A stretch of DNA of 64,000 nt from Neocallimastix lanati (nom. inval.) (Eukaryota > Neocallimastigomycota > Neocallimastigomycetes > Neocallimastigales > Neocallimastigaceae), in contig JACVTC010000040.1 in NCBI GenBank assembly GCA_016946835.1, forward strand, positions 695,001 to 759,000, written 5' to 3'. Under the pieces are notes generated by a model. The model was given only the letters and a program-made list of their open reading frames with translations, was not told the DNA's origin and made no database searches. A program made the translations under genes and the position numbers. Numbering within the stretch: position 1 is the first letter of the stretch; each line of letters opens with the position of its first letter. This document shows, piece after piece, positions 50,538-61,647 of this stretch.

Positions 50538-51524
50538 CAAAGTGTCATGAATACAAGCAATGATAATTTGTATTATAAAATAAGCAATAACAGTACAGAA
50601 ACTAATAATTATTATACTAACCATGGAATTAATTATTCAAATAAATACCAAAGCATTAAAAATTTTGTGTATAATGATAGTAATGATACTAAAAAAACAC
50701 AAAATAAAATCTTTAATAATAAACATTATTTATCATATGATAATAAATTCAATGAAGCTTTATTATCAAATAATAATATACAGAGTAGCAATGAACTGAT
50801 TAAAAAAGAAAATAGTAAAAATGATTTTTGCTATATGAATGGTAAAGGCAGTATTTCTAATTTGAAAAAACTTAAGGAAATAATAATTGGTAATAAAAAA
50901 ATAAATAAAGTAAAAAAAGCTAAAACTAATAAAAAATCAGTTTATGAGAAATCAGTGATTAATTCAAAAACCTCTGAAGTAACCGATAGAATGAGTCAAA
51001 TTTCAGAATTTAAATTGAATGATAATTCATCATCCTTTTCATTTAATAGTGTAAATAATCAAGAAAGTTTTTTCAATTTGAGAGAAAAAGCTAATCAATC
51101 CACAATTTCTACTTCTTATACTACTCCTATGATTTATCCACCAAATAATGATCCAAATAAAGTTCCTAAAAAAGGTCCTAAAATTTTATGTCATACCTGT
51201 ACTTTAAAATTTTCATGTAAATTCTGTAATAAGACATTTTCTCGATTAAATAATTTAGTTATTCATCAAAAAGCACATTTTAATAAGAAAGAGTTTAAAT
51301 GTAATGTTTGTGATCAGGTTTTCTCAAGAAAACATGACTTAACAAGACATCAAAGGATTCATTCTGGTGAAAAACCATTTCATTGTGAGATTTGTGGAAA
51401 ATCTTATTCAAGAATGGATGCTTTAAAAAGGCATGAAAGAATTAATCTTAATAATAATGATCATAGTAAAGTTATTATTTCATCTTTATCATCCGAAGTT
51501 AAAAATAAAAAAAGTTCACACTAG
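49242..51524 (+). CDS. C2H2 zinc-finger transcription factor (two exons)
   Basis: Probable DNA-binding regulator. Exon 1 is 49242-49824 and exon 2 is 49951-51524, joined across a 126-bp intron (AACAG|GTAAAT ... ATTATTATAG|ATAC). The join keeps the frame (phase 1) and gives 718 aa. The frame beginning at 49977 is only the inner part of exon 2; its first codon is TTG. Most of the protein is Ser/Asn-rich and probably disordered, with four Asn runs separated by ILNYNF. The C-terminal domain (about 590-690) has three tandem fingers: CKFCNKTFSRLNNLVIHQKAH, then CNVCDQVFSRKHDLTRHQRIH joined by an HSGEKPF linker to CEICGKSYSRMDALKRHERIN. The third has Asn in place of the last His ligand. Target genes and closest named family are unknown. 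Confidence 0.9.
50332..50538 (+). repeat. Coding AAT repeat with ILNYNF spacers
   Basis: Units of AAT runs separated by a fixed ATTTTAAATTATAATTTT block (three copies) encode poly-Asn with ILNYNF. This is a size-variable tract inside the zinc-finger gene. Confidence 0.93.
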
Positions 51525-51584
51525 TCTTGAGAGAAAAATTGATTCTCAATCAACCAATTAATTTTTTTATTTTTATTTTTTATT

Positions 51585-51589
<5 letters not shown>

Positions 51590-51647
<58 letters not shown>
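51590..51647. repeat. Poly-A tract of 58 nt
   Basis: A pure A-run 65 bp past the zinc-finger stop codon. It probably lies in the 3' UTR or just beyond it. Confidence 0.95.
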
Positions 51648-51649
<2 letters not shown>

Positions 51650-51892
51650 AGTATTTTAGTTAGTATTTATTATTTTAACAAATTATTAAATTTAATTATG
51701 TTGTTTTCAATATTTATTTATTAGTATACTACATTAATATGTTTAATTTTTAATTTATAATATTACACATTATTTTATATTTTATAATTATTCTTACTCT
51801 TATTCTTATAATTATCATTTTTATTTAAATATTATTATAAATTATTTTTATAAATATATATATATTTTTTATTATTAATTATAATATTTAAT

Positions 51893-52165
51893 AATATTAT
51901 AATGTTTTATTTTAATATATATTTTATAATAATTAAAAATAAAACATATATATTATATATTATAATGTTTTATTTTAATATATATTTTATAATAATTAAA
52001 AATAAAACATATATATTATATATTATAATGTTTTATTTTAATATATATTTTATAATAATTAAAAATAAAACATATATATTATATATTAATTATATATTAT
52101 AATGTTTTATTTTAATATATATTTTATAATAATTAAAAATAAAACATATATATTATATATTATAA
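51893..52165. repeat. Tandem repeat, 63-bp unit, four copies, self-complementary
   Basis: Units start at about 51902, 51965, 52028 and 52101; the last spacing is longer by about 10 bp. Each carries ATGTTTTATTTT and its complement AAAATAAAACAT about 20 nt apart, so each unit can form a hairpin. The 66-codon frame across it is an artefact of the 63-bp period. Confidence 0.92.
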
Positions 52166-53053
52166 ATGTATAAGAATTAAAATTTTTAGTATTTTTAAAA
52201 TAAAAATCATTTCAAAAGATATATATGTATATATTTCTAACTGAAATATTAAAGATTAGAGTAATTATAGAAAAAAGGAAAAATATATTTCAATTCAATC
52301 TTTCGAACCAGCTAGTCTTCATTAAAACTTTTATTAGTAGATTCTTTGCAAATAAATATTCATTTTCTTTTTTACTATTTTTTTATATTTCTATCTTTTT
52401 TTTGTGTTGTTAATAAATAATAAAAAAAAAAAAAAAAGAAGTCTAAGATATTTATATAATGGTATATAAATGAACTCTGCTTTAAAAAAAATATTTTTAA
52501 ACCTTTGATTTCTTTTATTTATTTATTTATTTCTATTTCAAAAGCCAATTCACTATAAAACGAAAGATATTAGGTATTACACTTCTAAAAGATCATTTTA
52601 ATGTAATATTGATTTAACTTTAGTATATATTAATCATAGTTTGAATTGGGACTATTTGATTACTAAGATTCTTGAACCAATTATATTAACTAAACTCAGA
52701 TTTTATAAATAAGCCCAAAATAAATGTGGAACATCTCTAAAGAGTAATATGTTTTAATTATATTTAGAAATTAAATTATTTTTCTTAATATTATAAAAAA
52801 AATAATATTAAAATATTAATATTTAAAATATTTTGTAATATAAAAAGATTTTTATTAATTATCATTATATTAATATCATTATACTATGGAGAATTAAAAT
52901 AATAATAAAAGAATAATAAAAAAACCATGAATATAACCAATCACAATTTTTGAAAAATTTTTTTAAAAAAAACAAAGCTTATAATTAAAAATAATAAATA
53001 ATAAATAATTAATTATTATTATTATTATAATATAAATTTACTAAATTCATATA

Positions 53054-53088
<35 letters not shown>

Positions 53089-53286
53089 GTAATTATATTT
53101 TAATTTATTATAAATTATATTTATTTTGGGTTTACCATTTGTGAAGCATTTTTTGACTTATAAAGATAACTCGCATTATAGATTATTTATAAGATATACA
53201 TTTCCCATTTATTATATAAAATAAATAAATATATTATATATAAATACAAATTATATATATATTTATCTTGTAATTCCATATTCAAA
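52166..53286. other. Intergenic spacer
   Basis: An AT-rich, 1.1-kb stretch between the zinc-finger gene and the Faf1-like gene. A 62-codon frame at 52225-52413 has no recognisable features. The last 100 bp before 53287 presumably hold the downstream gene's promoter and 5' UTR. Confidence 0.5.
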
Positions 53287-54369
53287 ATGAAACATAAGTT
53301 AGATACGTGGACAGAAGAAGATGAAGAAGATTTAAAATTGGAAGCTTTACTTAGTAAAAAAGGCTTTAAGCATAAAGAAACTCATGAAAATGAGAATTTA
53401 ATACCATTAAACATTAAAGGAGATAATATTGAAGGTTTATATTAATTAAATAGTAATTAAAAACATTATTATTAAAAGAACTAATGAATTAATAGTTGTT
53501 ACTCAGATTTGAAATTCCTTTTTAGTTATTTATTTATTTAAAAATATTATTTATTTATTTAAGAATATTAAATATAAATTAGATAAAACTATAAAATAAT
53601 TCAAGCAGTTTTTATTGTTATCTTTATCTTTATTGATTTTTTCTTTTATTATTTTTCTCTTTAATAATAGACATTATACCAATTTCTCATGCAACCACAA
53701 AAAAAGTTGAAACTGTTAAACAACCTGAAGTTGTAGTTTTCAATGACACGGGTATTAGAAGTACAACAAAAAAGTCAAAACAAGATTGGAAACAATTTAT
53801 GGTAAATATCTATAAATGATTATCATTAAATTTAAATAAATATGTAACTTTTATAAACTCATTGATTAATATTTATATATTAATAAATTTTATTATTATT
53901 TTTACTACTACAATTATTATCATTATTATTATTATTATTATTACTATAATTATTATTATCATTATTATTATAAATATAATCATAATTATAATTATTATTA
54001 TCATGTTCTTTATTTTTTTCTTTTCACTGAATAATAAAAGTCTTCAAAAGTAATGGATATTAATGCAAAGAAAAAAGTTGTACAACAAAAAAGAACTCAA
54101 GAAGAAATTGATCAGGATAAGTAAATATCAATTCAAAATATTATTAATCAAATTGTCGTAACAATATTATAATTAATAATTTTAATATTTAAATATATAT
54201 TTTTTTTTCTGTAAATGTTTTATATAATATATTTATTAATTCAAATATTTATCTATTTATAATTACATATTATTTAGAGAAGATGATATGAATGACCAAG
54301 AATTAATGAATATTTTGGAAGCTACAAAATTAGTTGAAAATTATGGTATATAAATGTCTAAGTTAATTA

Positions 54370-54428
<59 letters not shown>

Positions 54429-55297
54429 GTTATTATTTGTAATAGTAGTACTAGTAATAATAATAATAGTATTTTAGTGATATTATAACAATATAAAATA
54501 TATACAAACTATTATTCCTTTATTAAAGTAGTTTAATTCATAAAACATATATTAAATAGCTGCTCAAGAATTAACTGGTGAAGATTTAAGAAGATATAAA
54601 AAGAGAAAATTAGTAGAGTTAGGTATAAAGGTATTGTAATAAAATAAATACATTGATTTTTAAAAAATAATAAGTATACATTTTTAACAAATAAATATAA
54701 AAATAAAAATAAAATAATAATAATAAAATAATAATAATAAAATAAAGAAGAACAAAAAAAAAAAAAATAATAATAATAAATAAATAAATAAAATAAAAAA
54801 ATAAAAAAAATAAAAAAATAAAAAGTAATTAAAAAATAAAAATAAAGAAAATAAATAAATAAAAATTAATATTATTTATTTGTATTATTCTATATATATA
54901 ATAAAATTTATGTTATTGTATTTAATTTATTAAATAGGAATCTAAAGCACCAAAAATGCCTTTTAAACAAAGATTAATAGTAAAACAAAGTCAAATAATG
55001 AAAAATGCAAAAGATTTACAAAATGCTAAAGATATGGGTTTATATGATCCATCTATAAAGAATAAATGGAAACTTGACAACAAAGGTCCAATTAAAAGAG
55101 ATAGAGGAATTCATGGTCAAGTTGGACATTATAAAAATGGTGTTCTAACAATAAGTAAAGCTGAGATTTTACATAGAAATACTCGTGATCCATCTTCTAA
55201 AAGTTTTGGTCGTATTGAAAGTACAGATGATAGTTTAAGAAGAGCAAGAAATGGTAGTAAAAAGAAGGGCAAAGGAAAAAAGAGAAAGCATCATTAA
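53287..55297 (+). CDS. Faf1/C1orf131-like 40S ribosome-biogenesis protein (six exons)
   Basis: Predicted nucleolar SSU-processome component, like yeast Faf1 and animal C1orf131 (DUF4602). Exons: 53287-53434, 53671-53801, 54041-54120, 54278-54345, 54560-54630, 54938-55297. All five introns are GT...AG (157-307 bp) and the join gives one 285-aa frame. Donors are GTTTAT, GTAAAT, GTAAAT, GTATAT and GTATTG. The N-terminus is acidic (WTEEDEEDLKLEALL). VVVFNDTG near residue 72 matches the family VVVF motif. A Lys-rich helical middle follows, then the signature GQVGHYKNGVLTISKAEI near 230-250, and a basic tail KKKGKGKKRKHH suited to nucleolar targeting. Only the last exon looks like an ORF alone (ATG at 54956), so simple ORF calling would report a false 113-aa gene. 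The family call rests on two short motifs plus charge pattern. Confidence 0.8.
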
Positions 55298-56691
55298 AAT
55301 TATTAAAAAAGAAAAAAAGATGTTTTTTTTTCTTGATATATTTAAATACCCTTTAAAAAATGTTTTTATTAAATCTTTTTTTGAAATAATATATATTTAT
55401 ATATATATTTCATTTAACCTAAATTATTTATAATTTATATTTATATATAATAGAGCTATTTAACATTATTTTTAATTTATCTATAAAAAATATTAATCTT
55501 TGATATTAAAGTATTTATTTTCCTTTTATGATATATTTCTTAAATAATCATTAACTTTTTTTTTTTATTCAATTTTATCATTTAATATTAATAATTATAA
55601 TATATATTCGAAAATCATAATTAGAATATAATTTAAAAAAAAATAATTTTAATATAATTTCAATATGATAAATAAAACAATTATAATAAATTATTATTAA
55701 TGTAATTGTTATTATAATTATATTAAAAAAAAAATTCTTGTTATTGTGGTTTTCATGTGAAATGTATTTTTGTGGAATAATAATTATGATCATGATTATT
55801 AAGATTTTTTTTTAAAGATCATGATATATTTTTATTTTTAAGCCACAACTTTGATACTTTATATATTTTTTATTATAAAAATATAAATATTATTTTATTT
55901 TTAATTTTTACCGCCTTATATTTCTGTACTACATATTTATTAAATTAAATTTTATAAGATATATCTAATAGAATATAAATTATATATATATTTAAATATA
56001 CTTATTTGACAATACAATAAAAATATATTTTATAATTTAGTTTTATTAAAAATCTTTTAAACTTTAATATTATTTTAATATATATAAGATACATTATAAA
56101 GAATGGTTAAAACTATTATAGAAATATAATTATATAACAGTTAGAAAATTAAATAAAAGTTATTGGTCAAAAAAAAAAAAAAAAAAACATATATATATAT
56201 ACTTTTTTTTTTTTTTTTTTTTTTTGATTATCGTTTATTAAATTATACGAAGAAAAAAAAAAATTAAGGGCATAAATAAAAAAAAAAATTTATATATACA
56301 ATATTTATTTTTTGTTTTGCAAAATTAAATAAAATTTGTTAATAATTAATTTAAAGTAAAGTATGGAGAAGTATCGTATTTAATTATTTATTATAACATA
56401 AAATATTTTTATTGTATACATAATATAATTCAATATTTATTTAATAAGAAAAATGTTATAAAATAAAAAAAATGAAAGAATTATATATAAAATATAACTA
56501 TTTTAACTATTTTACTAATTTTCTTTTCTTTTTTTATATATATATATATACTTTATATCTTTTATTATTTATTATTACAATGGCTATTGAATTCGAAATT
56601 TTGTTAATAAACAATATACTAATAACAATTATTTTAATAAACAAAATTGATTTTAAAAAATTTAATCAATATAATTATTATCAAATAAAGG
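55298..56691. other. Intergenic spacer
   Basis: A 1.4-kb AT-rich spacer with A/T runs at about 56170-56225. Frames seen at 55251-55433, 55578-55793 and 56472-56705 are hydrophobic low-complexity strings. The last 200 bp should include the promoter of the phosphatase gene. Confidence 0.5.
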
Positions 56692-57642
56692 ATGTCAGAA
56701 TATAAGCAATATTTAGACGAAGCAATAAAAATTGCTAAAGTTGCTGGAAAGACTATTAAAGAAGCTTTCGAAAACAGACAATTTATAAGTGATCATTTAG
56801 ATATTAAACAAAACAATTCTTCAGATCTTGTTACTGTGACTGACCAATATGTTGAAAAAATGGTAAAATCTCATTTAAATAAAGTTTTTCCAACCCATTC
56901 TTTTATCGGTGAAGAAACCACAGCTGCTAATAATAACGCCAGTTGTAATTTAACTAATGAGCCAACTTGGTGTATTGACCCAATTGATGGAACCACCAAT
57001 TTTGTTCATGGTTTACCTTTTATTTGTATTTCCATTAGTTTACTTATTAAGAAGGAACCTGTTATTGGTGTTATTTTTAATCCAATTTTAAATGATTTAT
57101 ATACTGCCAGTAAAAATGGTGGTGCTTTCTTAAATGATAAACCTTTACCAACTATTCGTCCAATTCAACCACTTGAAACTCTTGAAAAATCATTAATTAT
57201 CACTGAATATGGTGCTAACCGTAGTGAAGAATCCATTAAAGCTAAGCTCGATACCATTCATCAAATTATTTCATACCCGGTTCATGGTATTCGTTCTTTC
57301 GGTTCAGCTGCTATGAACATGTGTTATGTTGCTCGTGGTTCTTGTGACATTTATTATGAAATTGGTATTCATGCTTGGGATGTTGCTGCTGCAACTTGTA
57401 TTTTAAGAGAGGCTGGTGGTGTAGTTGTTGGTTGGGAACCATATCAAGATACTTCTGAACCAGAAAAGAAAAAGTTGAAAACCGGTGAAGAAAAAGATAC
57501 TGAAATTATTAGTGAAAAATTTGATCTTTTAAATAGACATGTTCTTTGTATAAGACAACTTGCTGAAGGTCCAAAGAAGCAAAATGAAATTTTAGCAGAA
57601 GTTCGTAATCGTTTAATAAACTTTAAAGCTAAAAGAGATTAA
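56692..57642 (+). CDS. Inositol monophosphatase family protein
   Basis: A Mg2+-dependent, Li+-sensitive-type phosphatase that releases myo-inositol from inositol monophosphate, feeding phosphoinositide synthesis; it is expected in the cytosol. It is single-exon and 316 aa, close to the usual 270-300. Metal and substrate motifs are all present: DLVTVTDQ (about 46-52), GEET near 73-76, the family signature WCIDPIDGTTNFVHG (about 91-105) with its two Asp metal ligands, and the C-terminal IHAWDVAAA with the third Asp (about 224-230). A charged insert (EPEKKKLKTGEEKD) lies near 255-275. Codon use is richer in C and G at third positions than in neighbours, as expected for a well-expressed housekeeping gene. 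The ATG at 56692 gives the normal family N-terminus. Confidence 0.96.
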   Translation: MSEYKQYLDEAIKIAKVAGKTIKEAFENRQFISDHLDIKQNNSSDLVTVTDQYVEKMVKSHLNKVFPTHSFIGEETTAANNNASCNLTNEPTWCIDPIDGTTNFVHGLPFICISISLLIKKEPVIGVIFNPILNDLYTASKNGGAFLNDKPLPTIRPIQPLETLEKSLIITEYGANRSEESIKAKLDTIHQIISYPVHGIRSFGSAAMNMCYVARGSCDIYYEIGIHAWDVAAATCILREAGGVVVGWEPYQDTSEPEKKKLKTGEEKDTEIISEKFDLLNRHVLCIRQLAEGPKKQNEILAEVRNRLINFKAKRD

Positions 57643-57835
57643 ATTTAATTAAAATAAAATATATATATATATATACGTATATATATTTAGAAAAATTGAA
57701 TTAATTAATAATATTAATAACGATAAATGTCATTGTAATTAATCTTATTCTTAATTCTTTTTACAATTATATAAAAAATATAAATATTAATATGTAGGAA
57801 ATTATTTACACAATTAGATATATATATATTTATGA

Positions 57836-57915
<80 letters not shown>

Positions 57916-58499
57916 TATTTAATGGAAAGATTATTTAATAATAAAAGGAATATATTATACATAAATAAATTACAATATAATTTTATTAATATTATTAAAA
58001 AGTTATTTATAAAATATTGTTATGGTTCGGGTTTTGTTAGAATTTTTATTTAATTATTTATTTTTAATATTTTTCTGTCTACATTTTAATTATTGAAAAA
58101 CTTCACTTATTTATACTTTTTGAAAAAAAATAAATATGTAAAGCCTTTCTACATTTTATTATCATATTTAAAAAAAAAATATTTACTATTACTAATTAAT
58201 TAAAATTTTATATTAATTTAAATTAACTAATTCATAAGTATTTTTATTTTAATAAATTTTGTTTACATAATTTTATATTATTTTTCATATACTAAAACTA
58301 AATTATTTAATATATACGAAAAGTAACAAACAAAATTTAAAAAGATTTTACAGAAAAATAAAGTTATTTTAATCAAGAATGTTAATATAATATTCTTATA
58401 TTTTATATAAAATAAATTTAAAAACTATAATATATTTAATATTTATTATTAATCAATTAAGATTTGATTTTATTTGTGGGGAATAAAAATATAAAATAA
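57643..58499. other. Intergenic spacer with poly-A run
   Basis: AT-rich, with a pure A-run of about 43 nt at 57838-57880 followed by AAT units. The poly-Lys and poly-Phe frames on either strand are artefacts. Nothing else is recognised. Confidence 0.55.
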
Positions 58500-58856
58500 T
58501 CAATTTAAAAATAAAATAAAATACTAAAAAGAATACAAGTTTAATATTGATACGATATAATAATAATATAATAATATATTTGAAAATAAAAATAAAATAT
58601 TAATATTGATAATAAACACTTTAATAAAATAATAAAATTTGAGGTTAAATTATAGATATTGATATTAATAATAAAAATATAAAATTATTGATAATATTTT
58701 AGAAACTTTTAATAAAAATATAAAAAAAAAATATATTTAGAAAATATTTTAGTATAGAAAATATAGTAAAGTAATATTAAGTAAAGAATAATATAATGGA
58801 TTCTAAAGTAAGTTGAAATTCTAATTAATAATCCATTATATGTTCGTTCTTTACCA
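58500..58856 (-). repeat. Probable 3' LTR of Gypsy 2 (outer end not defined)
   Basis: The element strand reads AGTGGGGGCATCTTGGTAAAG just after the pol stop: a G-rich primer-like tract (about 58861-58869), then a likely LTR start TGG at 58856. The partner LTR is beyond the right window edge, so the outer boundary is a guess. Confidence 0.4.
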
Positions 58857-58879
58857 AGATGCCCCCACTAAGACTCAAG

Positions 58880-60178
58880 CTAATCTATAGCTGAGTTATA
58901 CTTTACTATATTTTTCAAATGAACATTACGATTCATTTGAATCATAGTATTTGGGTCCGCAAGTGTTACGGTATTAAATTGTTTTTTTATTACTTTTAAA
59001 GGACCGACAAAATAAGGTTCTAATTTAGAACGACTAAAATTTCGAACAAGAACTAAATCACCGATTCTTATGTTTTTGGAATTTTTCATGCTATTTTTTT
59101 CTTCTCTTCGATTGGCCCAATATTTACTTGCGTTCTTTACATTTTCAGCTGCTTCCATGGTCCACCTATAATGTGAGATAAATTTTTCTAAAAGAATTTC
59201 ATCTGAAGATTTATTCACTCCTTGTGTAGGTCTAGCAGCAATTTCGAAAGGCTGTTGATCCTCACGACCGTAAACTAATTCGAAGCTAGAATGTTTGGTT
59301 ACAGAATTCTTTGTAGTTCTAAGGGCCCACAAGGCTGAAGGTAATACCTCATCCCAGTCTTTATTTTCTTCACCAAGTAATCTCAATAATTTACCAATTT
59401 CTTTATTCCTATTTTCAACCAATCCATTACTTTCTGGGTGATAGGTAGTGGTAAATTTTACATAAACATCATATAAGTCCAGGAATATTTTAGTCATATC
59501 CGATGTGAATTGAACGCCATTATCCGTTGTAATGACTTGAGGAACTCCATGTCTAGCGAAAACATTTATTAAAAACTTAATAATGTCCTTAGATGTAATA
59601 TTTTCAGTAGGTTCAGCCTCCACCCACTTTGTGAAATAATCCACCGCAACAATGATATATTGGTTTTTATTACCAGTCTTTATTAAGGGACCAATAATAT
59701 CAAGTCCAAGATGAGTAAAAGGGCCTTCAACTTCTGTTGGAATGTTTTCGGTTGGTTCTGGATATGGCTGAGGGCGATTTAACTGACATTTTTCGCATTT
59801 TGAAATTATCCGTTTTATATCGTTGACCATATCATTCCAGTAGTAACTTTTTCTAAGTCTTTGATATGTTTTATAATAACCTTCATGACCAACATGATGT
59901 GCTTCGAGAATTAATTTTAGTTTTTCATTTGTTTCGGTAACAAGTTTTCTATAATTATTTCCATCTATAAAATAATCTATACCATCAATCTTTGTAAATT
60001 TTTCTTCAATAAATTCTTTAATTACTTTAGAAAGTGAATCATTTTCATCATCTTTATTCGTTTTTATAGCTAATACCTTTTGTTCTTTATCGTTCTTCAT
60101 TCTAGATAAAGCGTCGGCTACTACATTCTTTTTACCTTGCTCATAGCGAATATCCACTTTTAGCATACTTGCAGTCAA
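58880..60178 (-). pseudogene. Gypsy 2 pol part 3: RNase H end and integrase
   Basis: The reading frame continues pol after a frame change near 60180. It has no ATG, since the codon at 60178 is TTG. It opens with the end of the RNase H/connection region (KNVVADALSRM). The integrase zinc finger follows (HHVGH, CEKCQ), then the D-D-E core (GLDIIGP about 59700, TTDNGVQFT about 59515, LVENRNKE about 59425) and the C-terminal GPY/F module (LEPYFVGPL). The integrase itself is uninterrupted and could be made only if the upstream lesions were bypassed. Confidence 0.9.
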
Positions 60179-61647
60179 ACACCACGTGCATTATTCGGTT
60201 CCTTATTATTAAATAAACCTAGTAGAGGTTTGTGATCTGTAAAAACTATGGTTCTAAAGGGGCTTCCCATAATATAAGGTTTTAATTTAGTAATACAATA
60301 ATATAAAGCCGTTCCTTCAAAATCGGGTATTCCATAATTCTTTTCTGCTTTGGTTAAGCTACAGCTAATGAAATGAATCGGGTGTTCTATTTCCGATTCG
60401 TCTTTCTGCAATAAAACTCCACCAATACCTTCATATGATGCATCTGTTCGAATAATGAATTCTTTGGAAAAATCAGGATATTTTAAAAAAGGAGCATTAA
60501 TTAATTTTTCTTTTAATTTGGTAAAACTTTGTTTTTGTTCATTATTCCATTTATATTTTACGCCTTTTCTTAAAAGCTTACAAAGAGGAGCTGAGGTTTG
60601 AGCATATTCATTTATAAAGTTCCTATAATATCCTACAGCACCTAAGAATGATCTTAACTCATGTATATTCGTGGGTTCTTTCCAGGCTTTAATTGCTTCA
60701 ATTTTACTATTTTGAGGACTAAGACCCTTAGTAGAAATCTTGTGACCAAGAACTTCAACTTCCGTTTGCATAAAGTGACATTTTTCAATATTAATTTTTA
60801 ATTTATGTTCCTTGAAGATTGCTAATACTTGTTTTATGTGTTGGATATGTTCTTCGACAGTTTTTGAATATATAAGTATATCATCAATAAAGTTGAAAAC
60901 ACATTTTCCAATTAAAGGAAATAAAATTCTATTCATTTCCCGTTGGAAGGTAGCCGGAGCTCCAGTTAATCCAAAAGGCATAACTTTGAATTGGTAGTTG
61001 CCAAATTTGGTTGTAAAACTGGTTATTTCAACACTTTCTTCGTCCATTAGGATTTGATGGTAACCTGAGTATAGATCCATAGTAGTAAAGATTTTGGCAC
61101 CATCTAGACTGTCAAATATCTCGTCAATATAAGGAAGAGCATAAGAGTCTTTTTCGGTTAGATCATTCACCTTGCGGTAGTCCACACACAATCTCCATTT
61201 TCCATTAGCCTTTGGGACCACAACAACAGGTGAAGACCATTCTGAATATGATGGTACAACTAGCTTTTTCTTAATAAGTTTAATTAGTTCTTCTTTAATA
61301 ATATCAGATTTAAATTTGGTTACTCTGTAACATCTTTGTTTAACAGGTTTTGCGTTCGCTTTCAAGTTAATTTTATGAGGGGCCAAGTCTGACGGTGTTA
61401 ATTCTTCAGAAGATGTCGCTATAATGTCCAAGTTTACTTCAAGTAATTTTACTATTACATCTTTATAATCTTTACAAAGACTTGCTAAAAATTTTTCATC
61501 ATGGATATACTCTTGCGGAGATAGACCTTCAAGTTTCTTTAATTCATTAGTTATGTCTTCATCTTCAAGTATTTTCCTTACTATACATACTAATTTTTCT
61601 TCTTCTTGGAAATTATTATTAATAGGAGCTATAACGTCGATTAGTCC
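60175..61647 (-). pseudogene. Gypsy 2 pol part 2: reverse transcriptase and RNase H
   Basis: Same frame as part 1, resuming after the TAA at 61648. RT motifs are ANGKWRLCVDYRKVND, MPFGLTGAPATFQREMNR and the catalytic FIDDILIYS (Phe-Ile-Asp-Asp where Tyr-x-Asp-Asp is usual; the two Asp are kept). The RNase H has TDASYEGIGGVLLQ, DFEGTALYYC and FTDHKPLLGL, then breaks after NNKEPNNARGV at a TGA. Compared with element 1, roughly a dozen residues are missing at the break and the frame shifts, so a small deletion is likely. The ORF beginning at 61431 is not a real start (TTG). Confidence 0.9.

Noticed and set aside
57714-58053. Poly-Phe and poly-Lys frames
   Set aside because: Both are readings of the 43-nt A-run.
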